Source of the DNA: Trichosphaerium sp. ATCC 40318
Lineage: Eukaryota > Discosea > Flabellinia > Trichosidae
DNA length: 64,000 nt
Assembly: GCA_038496445.1 (NCBI GenBank)
Contig: JALMLS010000577.1
Coordinates: 186,001-250,000, forward strand
Direction: 5' to 3'
The stretch's first letter is position 1. Each line of letters opens with the position of its first letter. The notes beneath the pieces were generated by a model. It was given only the letters and a program-made list of their open reading frames with translations. It searched no databases and had not been told where the DNA came from. Position numbers and translations under genes: made by a program. Positions 42,001 through 53,146 of this stretch are shown piece by piece.

Positions 42001-44655
42001 CGATGACGAAGGCGATGGCGATGCCGTTGATCAACAAGATAGTAGTGAGGCTCAACCCGCTATTGATAATAAAGATACTATCGCAGAAGAGACAGCAGTT
42101 GGTAATCCATTTGGTGATGAGGATGATGTGGATGACAACAAACAAGTCGAGAAAGAACAGCAACCTGCGACGGATGCGCTTAATCCGTTCAGCGATGACG
42201 AAGATGAAGACATAAAACAGGACGAGGCCAATGACAAGACAGATAACCCATTTAGCGATGACGATGCTGTGGATACCGTAGCAACTGATGTAAAAGAAGA
42301 CAAAGCGTTTGATGCTAATCCATTCCTTGACACTGAACAAAGTACTGAAGAACAGCACGAAGAAGACAAAGAAAAAGAAGCCGAAGCAGAAATAGACCCT
42401 TTGATGGCTGCTTTGACAAGGAAGAGTGAGCCAATAGACGCTGTTCCGAAGAAAGAACCCAATCCTTTTAGTGATAGCGAAGGTTTGTTTCACTTGAAGT
42501 ATTCATTTTTTACAGCCTTTTTAGACGAAGATATCTTAGAGCCTGAGTCAGGAGACGACCAAGATAACTCGTTTGAGAACTCGATTACCCCTGCACCAAA
42601 GAAGGCTCCTACTAAAACAGCGCGTACGATTAATATTTCTAAGGTGATACTGATGTATCGCAGAGGAGAAACTAGAGGCACTCATTTATGGTGACGAATC
42701 AGAAGATGATGACATTGACTATGCAACAGACGAGGATGCTGACGTTTTACCTATACCAGATGATGACGCACTAGCAACCGGAGAGCAAGCCGCTGAAGAC
42801 AACACAAAGAATGACGACAAAGATACATCAATACAAAAGGAGGAGGGTGAAGAACAAGAAGTTCCAGCACAACCCGATGCCAAAAATACTACAAACTTCG
42901 AGACAGAGGTCGAAGAGGAAGAGCCTACAGATGAAAATACAGACGAAGATACAAAGCCTGAAGAGTCAAAAGGTTTGCAAGAAGGTGACGACTTTGATAT
43001 ATTTGGAGCTGATGAAACAGTCACCAAAAAAAAGAAGGAAGATGAAATGGTAGATATTTTTGGTGATGATGCCAATGATGTACTGATTCATAGGAAATGG
43101 GAGAAAGAGCATGATAGAGACGTCATTCTAGGTAAGTATCGAAAACATCTTTTTTTCCACGTTTGTTAATGTACATGCTAGACCCTTTCTTTGAAGGAGA
43201 TGCACCTAACAAGGATGAAAAACCAAAAGATGACATGATAGCAACAAGTGATGTACAGGATATCTTCAAAGGAGACGATGATCCATCAAAGTCAGCAACA
43301 AATAAGTTGAACGCTGAAGAAACAGAACTACCTCTTGATGCAAATGTTGGCGATTTGTTAGAAGACACAAAAAAGTTCAAAGCGCCTGCTCCTATTATTC
43401 CAACAATCCGCGACATCACCTCAGAGACAGCTGATGGTGGCATAAGTATAGACTTTTCGCCGTCATCCTCTGGTGCTATTGCAAGCTCCCCCTTCGATGA
43501 GCCAACTGTAGGAGAGGAAGAACAAAACGGTGATGATGTTGACGCCATTTTTGGTAGTACGAATAATACTACTGGAGATGTAGCTGATGCAATCTTTGGA
43601 GACGACGATGATGGAGATATTGGGTTTTTAGCACCTAAGAAGGAAGTACTAAAGGAAGGTGTTCATTTTGCAAGTAATTATGAGCAAGTGACGCCATCAA
43701 ATACATCCACGAGAAGTGGCCGTTTGAGTGTTGACCTAGACAGCAGATCAAAGAAATCACTTGAAATCAACGATAAGAAAAGGTCAATGTCATCCTCTGA
43801 TAGTTCCGTTGTCATCAATGCTTCAAAGAAGCGTAGGGGAGACGAGCTAAAAGCGAGTATTGGCACCAGAAAAAGCGAAAAACCAAAATCAGCTGCGAAA
43901 ACAAGTATAGACGAAGCACGCGTTTATATCTCACCTAAAAAACCTGTTATCACAAGAACTGTACCAACTAAGTCGGGCATACGTGAGATACATTTTGGCC
44001 GACGAGACCAAATACCAGGAGATGCAGTATATGCTAACACAAGTGATTGTGCGTCCATTTTATTAGTATTTATTATTTTCATGTTTTTTACTGTATTTCT
44101 TAGATTTCGTGTCAGCACGTGACAAACATATTATTTATCATGTACAAGACAGTACAAAGCTACGGCCGTTGCCTTTCAAACGACACGTTCTCGATTTTGT
44201 CATAAATTTCATCTACACTGGTAAGCTCCAGTGTGGAAGGGACGAGAAGACTTATACTGTACGTTGCATTTGGGGTTTTGATAAATCAAAGGTTAACGGT
44301 TTTTTTTTTCAGGAGTGGATTGAAATATTCGATTTGGCTCATTTATTTTCACTTGATGAACTATTGTACCAGCTTTGTCAGTTCGTTACTGAGCCATTGA
44401 CAAAATACAACATATTCCAGAATATGGGATTCGCACACAAGTACGGTATAGAGGATATGCAGCACGATTGTCTGCTGTTTGTTGAACAAAATCCAGAAGT
44501 ACTTCAACATCTCAAAGAGCATACTCTTTCTAATGATCTTCTTGTACGTTAGCTCAAATACCCTATATTTTCTTGTGGTCAATTACTGATGTCAAAAAAT
44601 TTAGGTTAAACTGTGCAAACACCTTGGCACTGTAATGGTGCGCGCACTCATGTGA
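39100..44655 (+). CDS. Kelch-repeat / double-BTB protein with giant acidic NPF-motif insert
   Basis: Long spliced gene, about 1,500 residues. Kelch blades first: LSGHTLCCIGSKVWLFGGYD, SHHAAASVGNSIYIYGGC, ARYGHSVTTVKSKLFVFGGN, SRHLYIYGGVDKRGSALSDF and NNVIVAYGGYNGTKYDNRVF. BTB 1 follows (AIYAHRAVLAARTPSFLEHI, FLFSVYTG, LYGLAKRFDLGDLKRRCAAE). BTB 2 starts as DLSLFI, EPIKVHKIALAARSRYFRNL, and is then interrupted by roughly 750 acidic residues. It resumes as LPFKRHVLDFVINFIYTGKL and IEIFDLAHLFSLDELLYQLC. The insert carries about ten NPFSDDE-type motifs (EH-domain ligands beside CK2-type acidic Ser sites) and several DIFG/AIFG motifs (DxF, adaptor-appendage-like). BTB proteins often dimerise and can act as Cul3 adaptors; the insert suggests endocytic partners. 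The stop (44653-44655) follows a last exon joined at GTACGT near 44545; AATAAA is near 44679. Confidence 0.82.
41570..42485 (+). repeat. Array of NPFSDDE-type coding repeats
   Basis: About ten copies of Asn-Pro-Phe followed by an acidic run (ANPFDGDD, ANPFSDDEE, PNPFSDDED, DNPFSDDEG, GNPFGDED, LNPFSDDED, DNPFSDDDA, ANPFLDTE, PNPFSDSE), spaced 15-45 residues. DNA around the motif is conserved (CCNTTCAGCGATGACGA), implying duplication. Confidence 0.85.
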
Positions 44656-44727
44656 ATTGTGACAAAAACTTGTAGATAATAAAAGAATATACTGATCCAT
44701 GATACGATATTAGTGTGCGTTTGACAG

Positions 44728-45081
44728 ATTTTGCTTACCGCGTTCAAGTAGGTGAAGCTAAAGTACCTTAACGCATTTTTACTTAACACAGCGTTGAAAA
44801 AATTTTGGTCATCTATGTTAGCTAATTGTATCCACGTGCTCGGTGGTAACTCGTAGCCATTAATACCGCTGAACGCAACCAAAACAGTGTCAGTTGTTAT
44901 TCCGCGTATTCGCAGCTCAAGGCTAGGGAATATTTGTATTGTTGTTCGTCTACTGACAGTGCTTCCTTGTGAAATAGGCACCCGATAACCTGGGAGTATT
45001 CTTGAAGTTTGCCGCTAATATCGGCCTATCACATAGCATTGTTTCTCGAGCAAAAGGAGGAAATGGGAGAGAGATTCGCAT
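44728..45081 (-). CDS. Possible small gene, unknown
   Basis: Reverse-strand segment with a TAG acceptor near 45020, followed by QTSRILPGYRVPISQGSTVS, IQIFPSLELRIRGITTDTVL and NGYELPPSTWIQLANIDDQN, ending at a GTAAGC donor (near 44739). An ATG at 45081 (MRISLPFPPFARETMLCDRP) could be the start, but its frame does not join without an implausibly short intron. The 3' exon may overlap the last exon of the kelch gene. The sequence looks protein-like, yet the model is incomplete. Confidence 0.3.
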
Positions 45082-45111
45082 TTTGATGGTTCATGTATAT
45101 TTTTAGAGAAT

Positions 45112-45117
45112 CACGTG
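45112..45117. promoter_or_regulatory. CACGTG palindrome
   Basis: In AATCACGTGATA, 290 bp upstream of the ATG at 45403 and 30 bp upstream of the reverse ATG at 45081. Confidence 0.3.
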
Positions 45118-45402
45118 ATAAACACATTTTTTGGATATTTGCGACTAGAATGTGCTACGCGAAAGTTCGAGAAACCAATAACAATTTACTTTCGTACCAA
45201 TCTCTTTTTGATCTCTTGCAAATAGCGCCTGAGGTACCTTTTTCACGCTCTTTTTTTTATTTTTCTGGGTTTCAATGAAGAAATTGCATGTTGCACTTTA
45301 ACTCTTACATTACTGCGTTAGTCATATGCCAATTATATTTTACCACTTTATGCGTTGTGTTCCGTCGTTCTACCTCCGCTTAAGGCATAATCCTACAATT
45401 CA

Positions 45403-47556
45403 TCATGATGAAGCACCTCATCTTCCTTTCTCTGGCGGCAATAGTATGTACCTACGCTCAAACAGTACTTCTGAGCAAATCCACCTCCGGGTCGTGTAGT
45501 GTGCGTACAATTATTCAATAAACACGCTAACCACCTCGCAGAATGGCGTGGATGACAAATTACAAACTGTCGAACAAAATACTTGTTTTGCCATGCAAGG
45601 CGCTTTCTATAAGGTCTACTGCCCTAAAACTCTAAGTGTACGCGTTGACAGTAATCACGTACAACATGTCGTCATCGAGAAATACGAGACTGAAAACTGT
45701 AATAACGAACCCCAAACAAGTCGTCACAGGAGTGGATTCTGCTTGTACGTACTATATGCGTTTTCAAGACTTGCCTTTTTTTGACGCTAATGTCAGACAC
45801 CTCCCACAACTCTCAATTAAACTCGAATGTAACGGACGTACGTAATAAAAACGAGCGTATGCGAAATACCGCAAAACAACTAACGTCCCGTTTTAGACAC
45901 CAACAAACATTCTGATACTCTTAAAAAGCATACGAGGAGCTTACAAGCGCTTGAATCAGTAGAACAATCATGCGCCTATGATTTCCTTCCTGCATCACTA
46001 AAAAACTCGTTTAACGATAACCCGATGCCTGTACGCGTAAACATTCATCTAGCGCCTATACTGACAGTATTTACAAGTGGCCTACAAATACTGAATGTCC
46101 AAATACGTGGGATAACACTTGCTGTAAACAAGAGACTCTAGAAGCAATTAACAACGCCTACTCTACCAACAGATACATCTTGAGTTATTCAGGTACAATC
46201 TATCTTACACATGACAGCTATAAAATACTTATGGTTCTTTCTTAGTTGAGTTTATCGATAATGCAGCTGATGAAGTGAGCAAGGTTCTCAACAACTTCCT
46301 GTCCAATACAAATGATGGACAAAGTATAACTATTCCTGTCCTCCCAAACATTCCAATCCCATCAGGCGTCCGCACTTGCGCAAAAGGTGCTTCACCTAGC
46401 TGTCCTTTCCAAAATATTTACGAGTTATTAAGGAATCATAAGTGAGTTTGCGGCCGATTCAGTAGATTTGGGTACTGATGGATTGAAATGTGTATCTGGT
46501 CTAGCTGCTTATACTGTAAGTTTCTCTAGTCACGTTTTTTTTTCTACCTGGAAGGCCTACATTGCTACTGTGATGTATGCTTTTTAAAGACCAGTCATTA
46601 TTCGTTTGAAACAAACTACGTGGTTCATAGGCTTTTTGCTTCTATCAATATTATTAATTGATTTGACTTGTTTGTTATAGGCTGGTTCTTTGTGTTATGC
46701 TTGCTCAGCTAATCCTCTCGAATTCACAACAACAGAGAATTCTAATATATTTGTATTGATGTCAGAAGCGACGTGTTCAGACCTGGCAACTTGTACGCTA
46801 CTTTTTGTGAAGATGGCATTTACTCATTTTGGTTAAGTATGTTCACCATGGCTACAAAAGTTCCGTAAGATTGTTGCAAAGATTGGCGAATGTGGCCCAA
46901 CAATCACAGGATTCTTGGGAGGTATAAGCTTACCATCAGCCGTCAAGAACTTACTCAAGATTGATGATGTCAGCGCCGATATTAATCCTTTTGGTATGTC
47001 TTTTTCTACTAATCCAAAAATTTTGGTTGTTTATTTTTGACCCACTACATCACCTATTTGAACTAAAATTAATATGTTCCTAGTTGCTATTTCAAAAACG
47101 ATATGCACTACAGACGAAGAATGCAAAACGTTCGTTTGTGATAAGATGGCTGGCGGTATTATCCCAAAATTCCCATTCTTGGATGTACGTTAAAACTACA
47201 AACAACAAACCAACTGAACCCGTACTTAAACATTTTTTTAGAGCCAGATTAGGACAGCACTATCTGTTTTAGGCGTTGCTGAACTTAACAGTTTCTCCCT
47301 TGAGACAAAATTTTCAGCTCAAGGTACAACCAAGCTCAACAAAAGCTTTGAATTTATTTCTGACTGTGTTGTAGGATTTGATGCTGTCACTATTGGTCGT
47401 TCTTATGGTGGAGAGTTCAAAGCCCCTGGTGGTCTATCATCACCAGATTTACCAGCTATTGCACTCCCTGCAAGACAACTCCAAGGATCAGCACCAAAGG
47501 TTGCAATCAGTTTTTGCTTATTTTTCGTAGCACTTATTTCTGTACTGTTATTATAA
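45403..47556 (+). CDS. Large secreted Cys-rich protein with GPI-type C-terminus
   Basis: Spliced gene, about ten exons. Signal peptide MMKHLIFLSLAAIVCTYA. Then QNTCFAMQGAFYKVYCPKTL, SACTYYMRFQDLPFFDANV, SVEQSCAYDFLPASLKNSF, TECPNTWDNTCCKQETLEAI, VEFIDNAADEVSKVLNNF, SEFAADSVDLGTDGLKCVSG, GSLCYACSANPLEF, CTTDEECKTFVCDKMAGGII and a Ser/Pro-poor stalk. The end, VAISFCLFFVALISVLLL, is a short hydrophobic tail directly before the stop (47554-47556), typical of a GPI-attachment signal. Many paired cysteines suggest a disulphide-bonded extracellular protein. One junction (near 46390-46440) needs a GTGCTT donor inside the AKG segment. No family recognised; a surface adhesin or receptor role is only an inference. 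Confidence 0.65.
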
Positions 47557-47683
47557 CTATCAAATAAAAAAGACAGCATATGATAGCTGCACAACTCAAT
47601 TGATTTCAAACATAGTATTATTTATTTAAATTCAACTTCATATTTTCTTTTGTATGGGGTCGTTTGCGTGATGCATATATACA

Positions 47684-48855
47684 CTATGCGTTGAAAAAGC
47701 GAATAGGCGTCCCTGGTGCGTATCTTGTGCGGCACATTGGACATTCACTGACGAGTGCACTGCATCTACAAGTCTGTTAACAATGTAAATTATTTATTTG
47801 TATCGTACTGAAGACACATGCAAATATGTCCACATGCTGGAATGACCACCTGACGTTCTTCCTCCCAACAAATAGCACATTTCCTAACAATATTATTAGT
47901 AATTGAACAATAAAGCGGACATTGTACTTGTTATGAGTATCCTCTGATTCTTGAGGGTCAAGTTGAGGATTGGTTTCGGTGTTTCGCTCTTGGTTCGAAG
48001 ATTGTATCAGTGATTCTTGCTCCTGTGGTGCTTGTACAACTGGTTTATCGTGTTCTTCTCTTGACACTCTGCAATTACGACAATGTGTCCTTACTGCGAA
48101 ATTGAGTTCATCACATCTGTTACATTTCCAATCGCCTGTTAAACATTTTATTACTATGAAAAAAAAGCACTGTGAGTTGTACCTTCTCTCGCGTGCACCC
48201 TATTCTCGTGAGCAATGCTGCCCAAATGGTGAGGTCTAAGTGAACGGCATTGACGACATTTTGTTTTGCTTGCAAAATTGTTGTAGTTGCATGATGGGCA
48301 TACCCAATCTGAAGCACGTGATTGAACGGTAACGGCTTGATGATTTCTGTTTGAGACTGAGTTTTGCCGTTCGTTAGCCTGAATACTGCCCTACAAATGC
48401 TAGGTTAACAAATCAATTTAGGTTTTACACGTACAGGTGGCGGCGCATTACATTTTCTGCATTTCTTCCTGGCTCTGAAATTGAGTTCATTGCATTGATT
48501 GCAATGCCAATCGCCAGGCACGGTCGCTAAGTCGGTAGCATATTCAGTTTTACCCTTTGGTAATCTACACTTGAAACAATGTGTTCGACTCTTGAAATTA
48601 TGAGTCTTACAAGTGCTTGCGCTACAAATCCAATCTCCAACTTCTATGTGTTGCGCTTCAGTCATGGCAACATCTCTTTTCGACGATGCCTAAACAACAT
48701 TAACATTACTAGCCAGTATAGCGCTTATTTGGTACGTGTGGTCTAGGCTTATGGCAGGATCTACATTCTGTCCTATCAGCAAAATTACTCCTGTTACAAC
48801 CCTTGGTGTTACAGCGCCACTCAGATGATTTTCCACGTCTTTTGTAGTATGCCAT
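47684..48855 (-). CDS. RanBP2-type zinc fingers (about five) plus C-terminal RING
   Basis: Reverse-strand gene, start MAYYKRRGKSSEWRCNTKGC at 48855. Five Trp-Cys fingers follow the W-x-C-x2-4-C-x3-N-F-x6-C-x2-C plan: EWRCNTKGCNRSNFADRTEC, DWICSASTCKTHNFKSRTHC, DWHCNQCNELNFRARKKC, DWVCPSCNYNNFASKTKCRQ and DWKCNRCDELNFAVRTHC. Such fingers bind single-stranded RNA (ZRANB2-like, with Asn-Phe and Arg positions kept) or ubiquitin. A Gln/Glu-rich linker leads to a C-terminal RING of the MDM2/RGLG kind (CAICWEEERQVVIPACGHIC, then CSRC, then ECPMCRTRYAPGTPI), stop at 47684-47686. It is expected to be an E3 ligase with RNA- or ubiquitin-reading fingers. The exon borders follow the finger borders closely. 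Confidence 0.8.
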
Positions 48856-49155
48856 TATTTAAATGAAGTGTAAGTTAGCCTTCTTTTGTTTAGTTTTACA
48901 ATGAACAATTTCCGAACTGAAATTTCAATGAACTCAATTAACCAAATTTAACGCCACTTCTGACGTGAGCCCTGACAAGCATCCTAACGCAAATATTCTA
49001 GCGAATTAGTTTATATCGCACTGAGGTGCATTTCGATGTTAATTGTTGAGTGTGAATACAACCATTATGATAACAGTTTTATTGTCAAAAAAATACAGAA
49101 ATTTTCTTATTATATTCGTTCTCCGATGCCACTATGTCAAATGATGGCGTGTAAA
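48856..49155. other. Intergenic region
   Basis: Between two reverse-strand genes; holds the promoter of the zinc-finger/RING gene. No coding exon seen. Confidence 0.35.
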
Positions 49156-49693
49156 TTATTTTGATATAAGCTTACCCCACATAGCAAGTATTTCAGGCGA
49201 GTTTTCAGGCTCAACAACAGCGTTTTGCGTTTGTATAATTTTTAATGCTATAAATAATGAGCGGATGTAGTTTTGGGGTGTAACATACCGTGGTTACGCG
49301 TTTCACTATCAATGAGCGCGATTAGCGCACGTGTCATGCCAATTTCTTGTTGGATTGAACGTTTGATTGTAGGTTGTGATTGCCAAGGCTCGCTATCATA
49401 ACTTGAAACGCCACAGTCGCTGTACAACGAAAATAACTTTTCCAGTTTGGCCACACGCGTCTTTAATCTACCGACTTCACCTTCAATCTCTCCGGCAATT
49501 AATCTTTTACTATAATCGCCTGTAGATCAAAAAGTCATTTCGCCGTTAAAAAAAATAGTCATCGCACACCTTGTTCCTTTGTAGGCGGAGCAGTTAACAT
49601 TCGATGGGCTTTTTGTAGCCAATAAACGCCTGGCCACCCAACACTTACAGGTGAACGGCTTTGCGTATTTGGATTGGTTGTGTGGTGAAGCAT
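49156..49693 (-). CDS. Small coiled-coil-like protein, unknown
   Basis: Three exons: MLHHTTNPNTQSRSPVSVGW and AHRMLTAPPTKEQG (start 49693); then DYSKRLIAGEIEGEVGRLKT, RVAKLEKLFSLYSDCG, SIQQEIGMTRALIALIDSET; then ALKIIQTQNAVVEPENSPEI, ending LISK at 49156. Heptad-like Leu/Val spacing suggests a short coiled coil. About 125 residues, no recognised domain. The introns have proper GT-AG ends and CTAAC-like branch sites. Confidence 0.5.
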
Positions 49694-50009
49694 GTCTGTA
49701 AGTTGGTTTAAATATTACTATTGGCGTTTTGTTAAGTGCGCTTCGAAACGAAGAAAAATCTCAAAAAATTTTCTGTGCTGTTTCGCCATCGACCTTACGA
49801 GTTTTTCATACTAAAAGAGCTTTGTAAATGTTGACACAGCGTATTTACTATCTGTTCGCAAAAATGATCTAAATACCGTTCCACGTACTACACTAACACT
49901 AGGTACTATACCACATGATTTATTAGACTTTGAGAATGTCAACCTGTCCAAAAAAACCGTTAAGGAAGGCGTTCCCAACTTTGTTAGTTTGTAAAGAGTA
50001 CGGCGTACA
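49694..50009. other. Divergent intergenic region
   Basis: Separates the small coiled-coil gene from the branching-enzyme gene. No exon or RNA gene seen; no CACGTG. Confidence 0.35.
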
Positions 50010-53000
50010 ATGACAGACATAGACAGACTGATCAAAAAGGGCTCAAAGAAAAAGATATTGAGCGATGAAGACATAGAGTTCTATTCGCAGATGTACGAGC
50101 TCGTAAACTCTACTACAGCATCTATCTGGCAAATCGAAGGGCTTTTGTACGTAAAACGTAACAACATTTAGTGCGAATTCTGACTGGCTGTTAGACGCTC
50201 GCGTTTGATAGATTTAGTTGGGCCTTTGGATGACAGCGACAATAGTACTGATTACAGTGACGCTACGGACGGAACGCGTATTATTCACGACGACAGGTCT
50301 CTAGAGCCATGGGCACAGGTTCTAAGGGATAGGTAAGCTAGTATTGCTTTTCTTACCTTTCCGCCCACCAAGTACTCACCATTTTAATTAGATACGCGCA
50401 ATGTAAGCGTATACGCGCCGACATAGAGAAGGCCGAGGGATCGTTAGACGCATTTGCCACTGGTTACGAAATTTTCGGGTTTACACAGCAGCCTGAAGGC
50501 ATCCGTTTGGTGGAATGGGCGCCTAGCGCAAAAGCCCTTCACCTTATTGGAGACTTTAGTATCCTACACAACACACAACAATTTAACAACTTCAGAATTT
50601 ATTTTTTACAATTTTCTCCTTGACACTCTCATACCAATGGCACTACACCTCCCATCCACTCGAAAAGAAGGAGTATGGTCGTTGGGAGATATTGCTAAAG
50701 AATAAAGATGGTACCCCTGCGATTGCACATGGCTCAAAAGTTAAGGTAATACCGCGTTTTTATCGTTTGCAAACGTCATGCATGATTCTCCTTCCAAAAA
50801 TCTCTGCTGACACTTTTTAGCTAGCAGTAACGCTACCTAATGGTACTGTTGAGACGCGTATACCCGCATGGATAAAGTATGTAACGATGGAGAAGGATCA
50901 AATTGTAAGACCTATTTTTTTTTGTAAACAGCTAAAAGAGTTTGATAGATTTTTGACGGTATTTACTGGCAACCACCGAAACCTTACGAATGGAAAAACG
51001 AGCGCCCAGCAAAACCAAGCGCATTGCGTGTATACGAAGCTCACGGTAAGTAACGGTAGTTGTATTTGGTTTTCGCATAATGAAATAACGCGAAAATAGT
51101 TGGCATGGCTTCAAAAGACCCTAAAGTTGGGACTTACCTAGAATTCAAACGTGACGTCTTACCATTCATAAAGTACGTTGTTACTCCCTCCAGTTTCATT
51201 AATACTAACTTTACTCGTTAGAGATCTTGGATACAATTGCATCCAATTGATGGCAGTCATGGAACATGCGTATTATGGCAGTTTTGGATACCAGATCACT
51301 AATTTTTTCGCTGCATCGTCTAGAAGCGGTAATGTTACATTTTCTTAGTCACAATCCTTAATCTTTGCGTAGGTACTCCTGAAGAGCTTAAAGAACTCAT
51401 TGACGCTGCACATGGAATGGGCCTATACGTGCTCCTCGATGTAGTACACAGGTACAATCAAAGTTCCCTACAAAAAATGTTTCTGTTCTCACTTTTAAAA
51501 AGTCATGCATCAAAAAATGTTGCAGACGGATTAAACATGTTTGATGGTACAGATCATCACTACTTCCATGGTGGTGTCAAAGGAACACACGCCTTGTGGG
51601 ATAGTAGATTGTTCAATTATGGTAACTGGGAAGTGCTGAGGTTCCTTTTATCCAACCTCAACTGGTGGATAAATGAAGTACTACACCATTATTAGCACGT
51701 ATAACGTCTCATCTTTTTCCAATAGTACCACTTTGACGGATTCCGATTTGATGGTGTTACTAGTATGTTATATGTACACCACGGTATAGGACAAGCCATA
51801 ACGTCTTACGGCGACTATTTTGGGTTTGGTGTTGATACAGAAGCTTTGACTTACCTACAACTTGCCAACGACTATATTCATGAGGTTAGCCACCAGCACC
51901 TTGCTTATAAACTAACAGCTTTAGACCTTTCCATTCGCCATTACAATAGCGGAAGAGGTCAGTGGTATGCCTGGTATGTGTAGGCCTGTATCAGAAGGTG
52001 GTATTGGATTCGATTATCGCCTAGGTAAACCCAATTAAACTCTACGAAAAATTGAGAATATAACGTCAGCGTTAAAGGTATGGCCATACCAGACAAGTGG
52101 ATTGGTGTCCTCAAGCACCTAAAGGACGAAGAATGGAATATGGGTAACATCACATGGACATTAGTGAACAGGCGTTGGAATGAAAAGACAATTGCGTACT
52201 GCGAGTCTCACGATCAGGTGGAGCTTTCTACTTTCAGAAGCCAAAAAGCTTACATTATGTAATAGGCTCTTGTTGGAGACAAAACAATAGCGTTTTGGCT
52301 TATGGACAAAGAAATGTACACTGGCATGTCTACATTATCTGAAGGTAAGCAACAACTAAACCTTCATCTCTTCCATGCTTATGTACTTACTAGGAAATGC
52401 AATTGTTGACCGCGGTATCCAACTACACAAAATGATACGCTTGATTACATTCGGCCTTGGTGGCAACGCATATCTTACATTCATGGGAAATGAGTTTGGA
52501 CACCCAGAGTGGATTGACTTCCCACGCGAAGGAAACAATGAAAGCTATCATTACTGTCGTAGACGATGGGATCTAGCTCAAGATGATCTTCTCAAATACA
52601 AGTTTTTATGGCTATTCGACAAAGAAATGATTCACCTTGACGTCAACCACAATGTCCTCTCTAGTGGTGTACGACCTACTCTCATAGCTAAAAAGTATAT
52701 TGACTAATGCTCTCTAAGGAGTACCTTTCATTAAAACACGAAGGAGACAAAGTAGTTGCTTTCGAACGTGGTGGTCTGTTGTTTGTTTTCAATTTCCATC
52801 CTACAAAGAGCTTCCCTGACTACCCTATCGGTAAGCCTTGTTTTTTAACCGCTTTCTACTAGCACTGTTAAAGTAGCGAATATGTGTTTATTGAGACACT
52901 AGGTATTGATGTGCCAGGAAAGTACGCTATCGAGTTAGATACTGATAGCAAGGTATTTGGCGGATTTGCTCGATCTGATCCAAAAACACAATTTTCAACA

Positions 53001-53146
53001 CGTGGTGTTCCACTGCACGGCAGAAAAGACTCCTTACTCATGTATATTCCATCAAGGTACAAAAATAACACAGTATTGCGTCAATCAACAAAACTAACGA
53101 TTGTTTAGGTCTGCATTAGTTCTCAAAAAAGTAGGCAATGTGTAAC
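50010..53146 (+). CDS. GBE1: 1,4-alpha-glucan (glycogen) branching enzyme
   Basis: Spliced gene, about 780 residues. An N-terminal extension ([20 protein letters not shown], and an acidic Ser/Asp stretch) precedes the conserved enzyme from [19 protein letters not shown] and [15 protein letters not shown] through [16 protein letters not shown] (CBM48-like domain). Central landmarks: [85 protein letters not shown] (Asp nucleophile), [16 protein letters not shown] (acid/base Glu), CESHDQALVGDKT (transition-state Asp), [40 protein letters not shown] and [20 protein letters not shown]. The end is [11 protein letters not shown] at 53146. GH13 family 8 type, which makes alpha-1,6 branches in glycogen in the cytosol. 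Introns are frequent (about one per 150 bp). All catalytic residues seen. Confidence 0.95.

Noticed and set aside
41882-42493. Reverse-strand open frames opposite the NPFSDDE array
   Set aside because: Low-complexity antisense of an acidic coding region; no start, splice or homology support.
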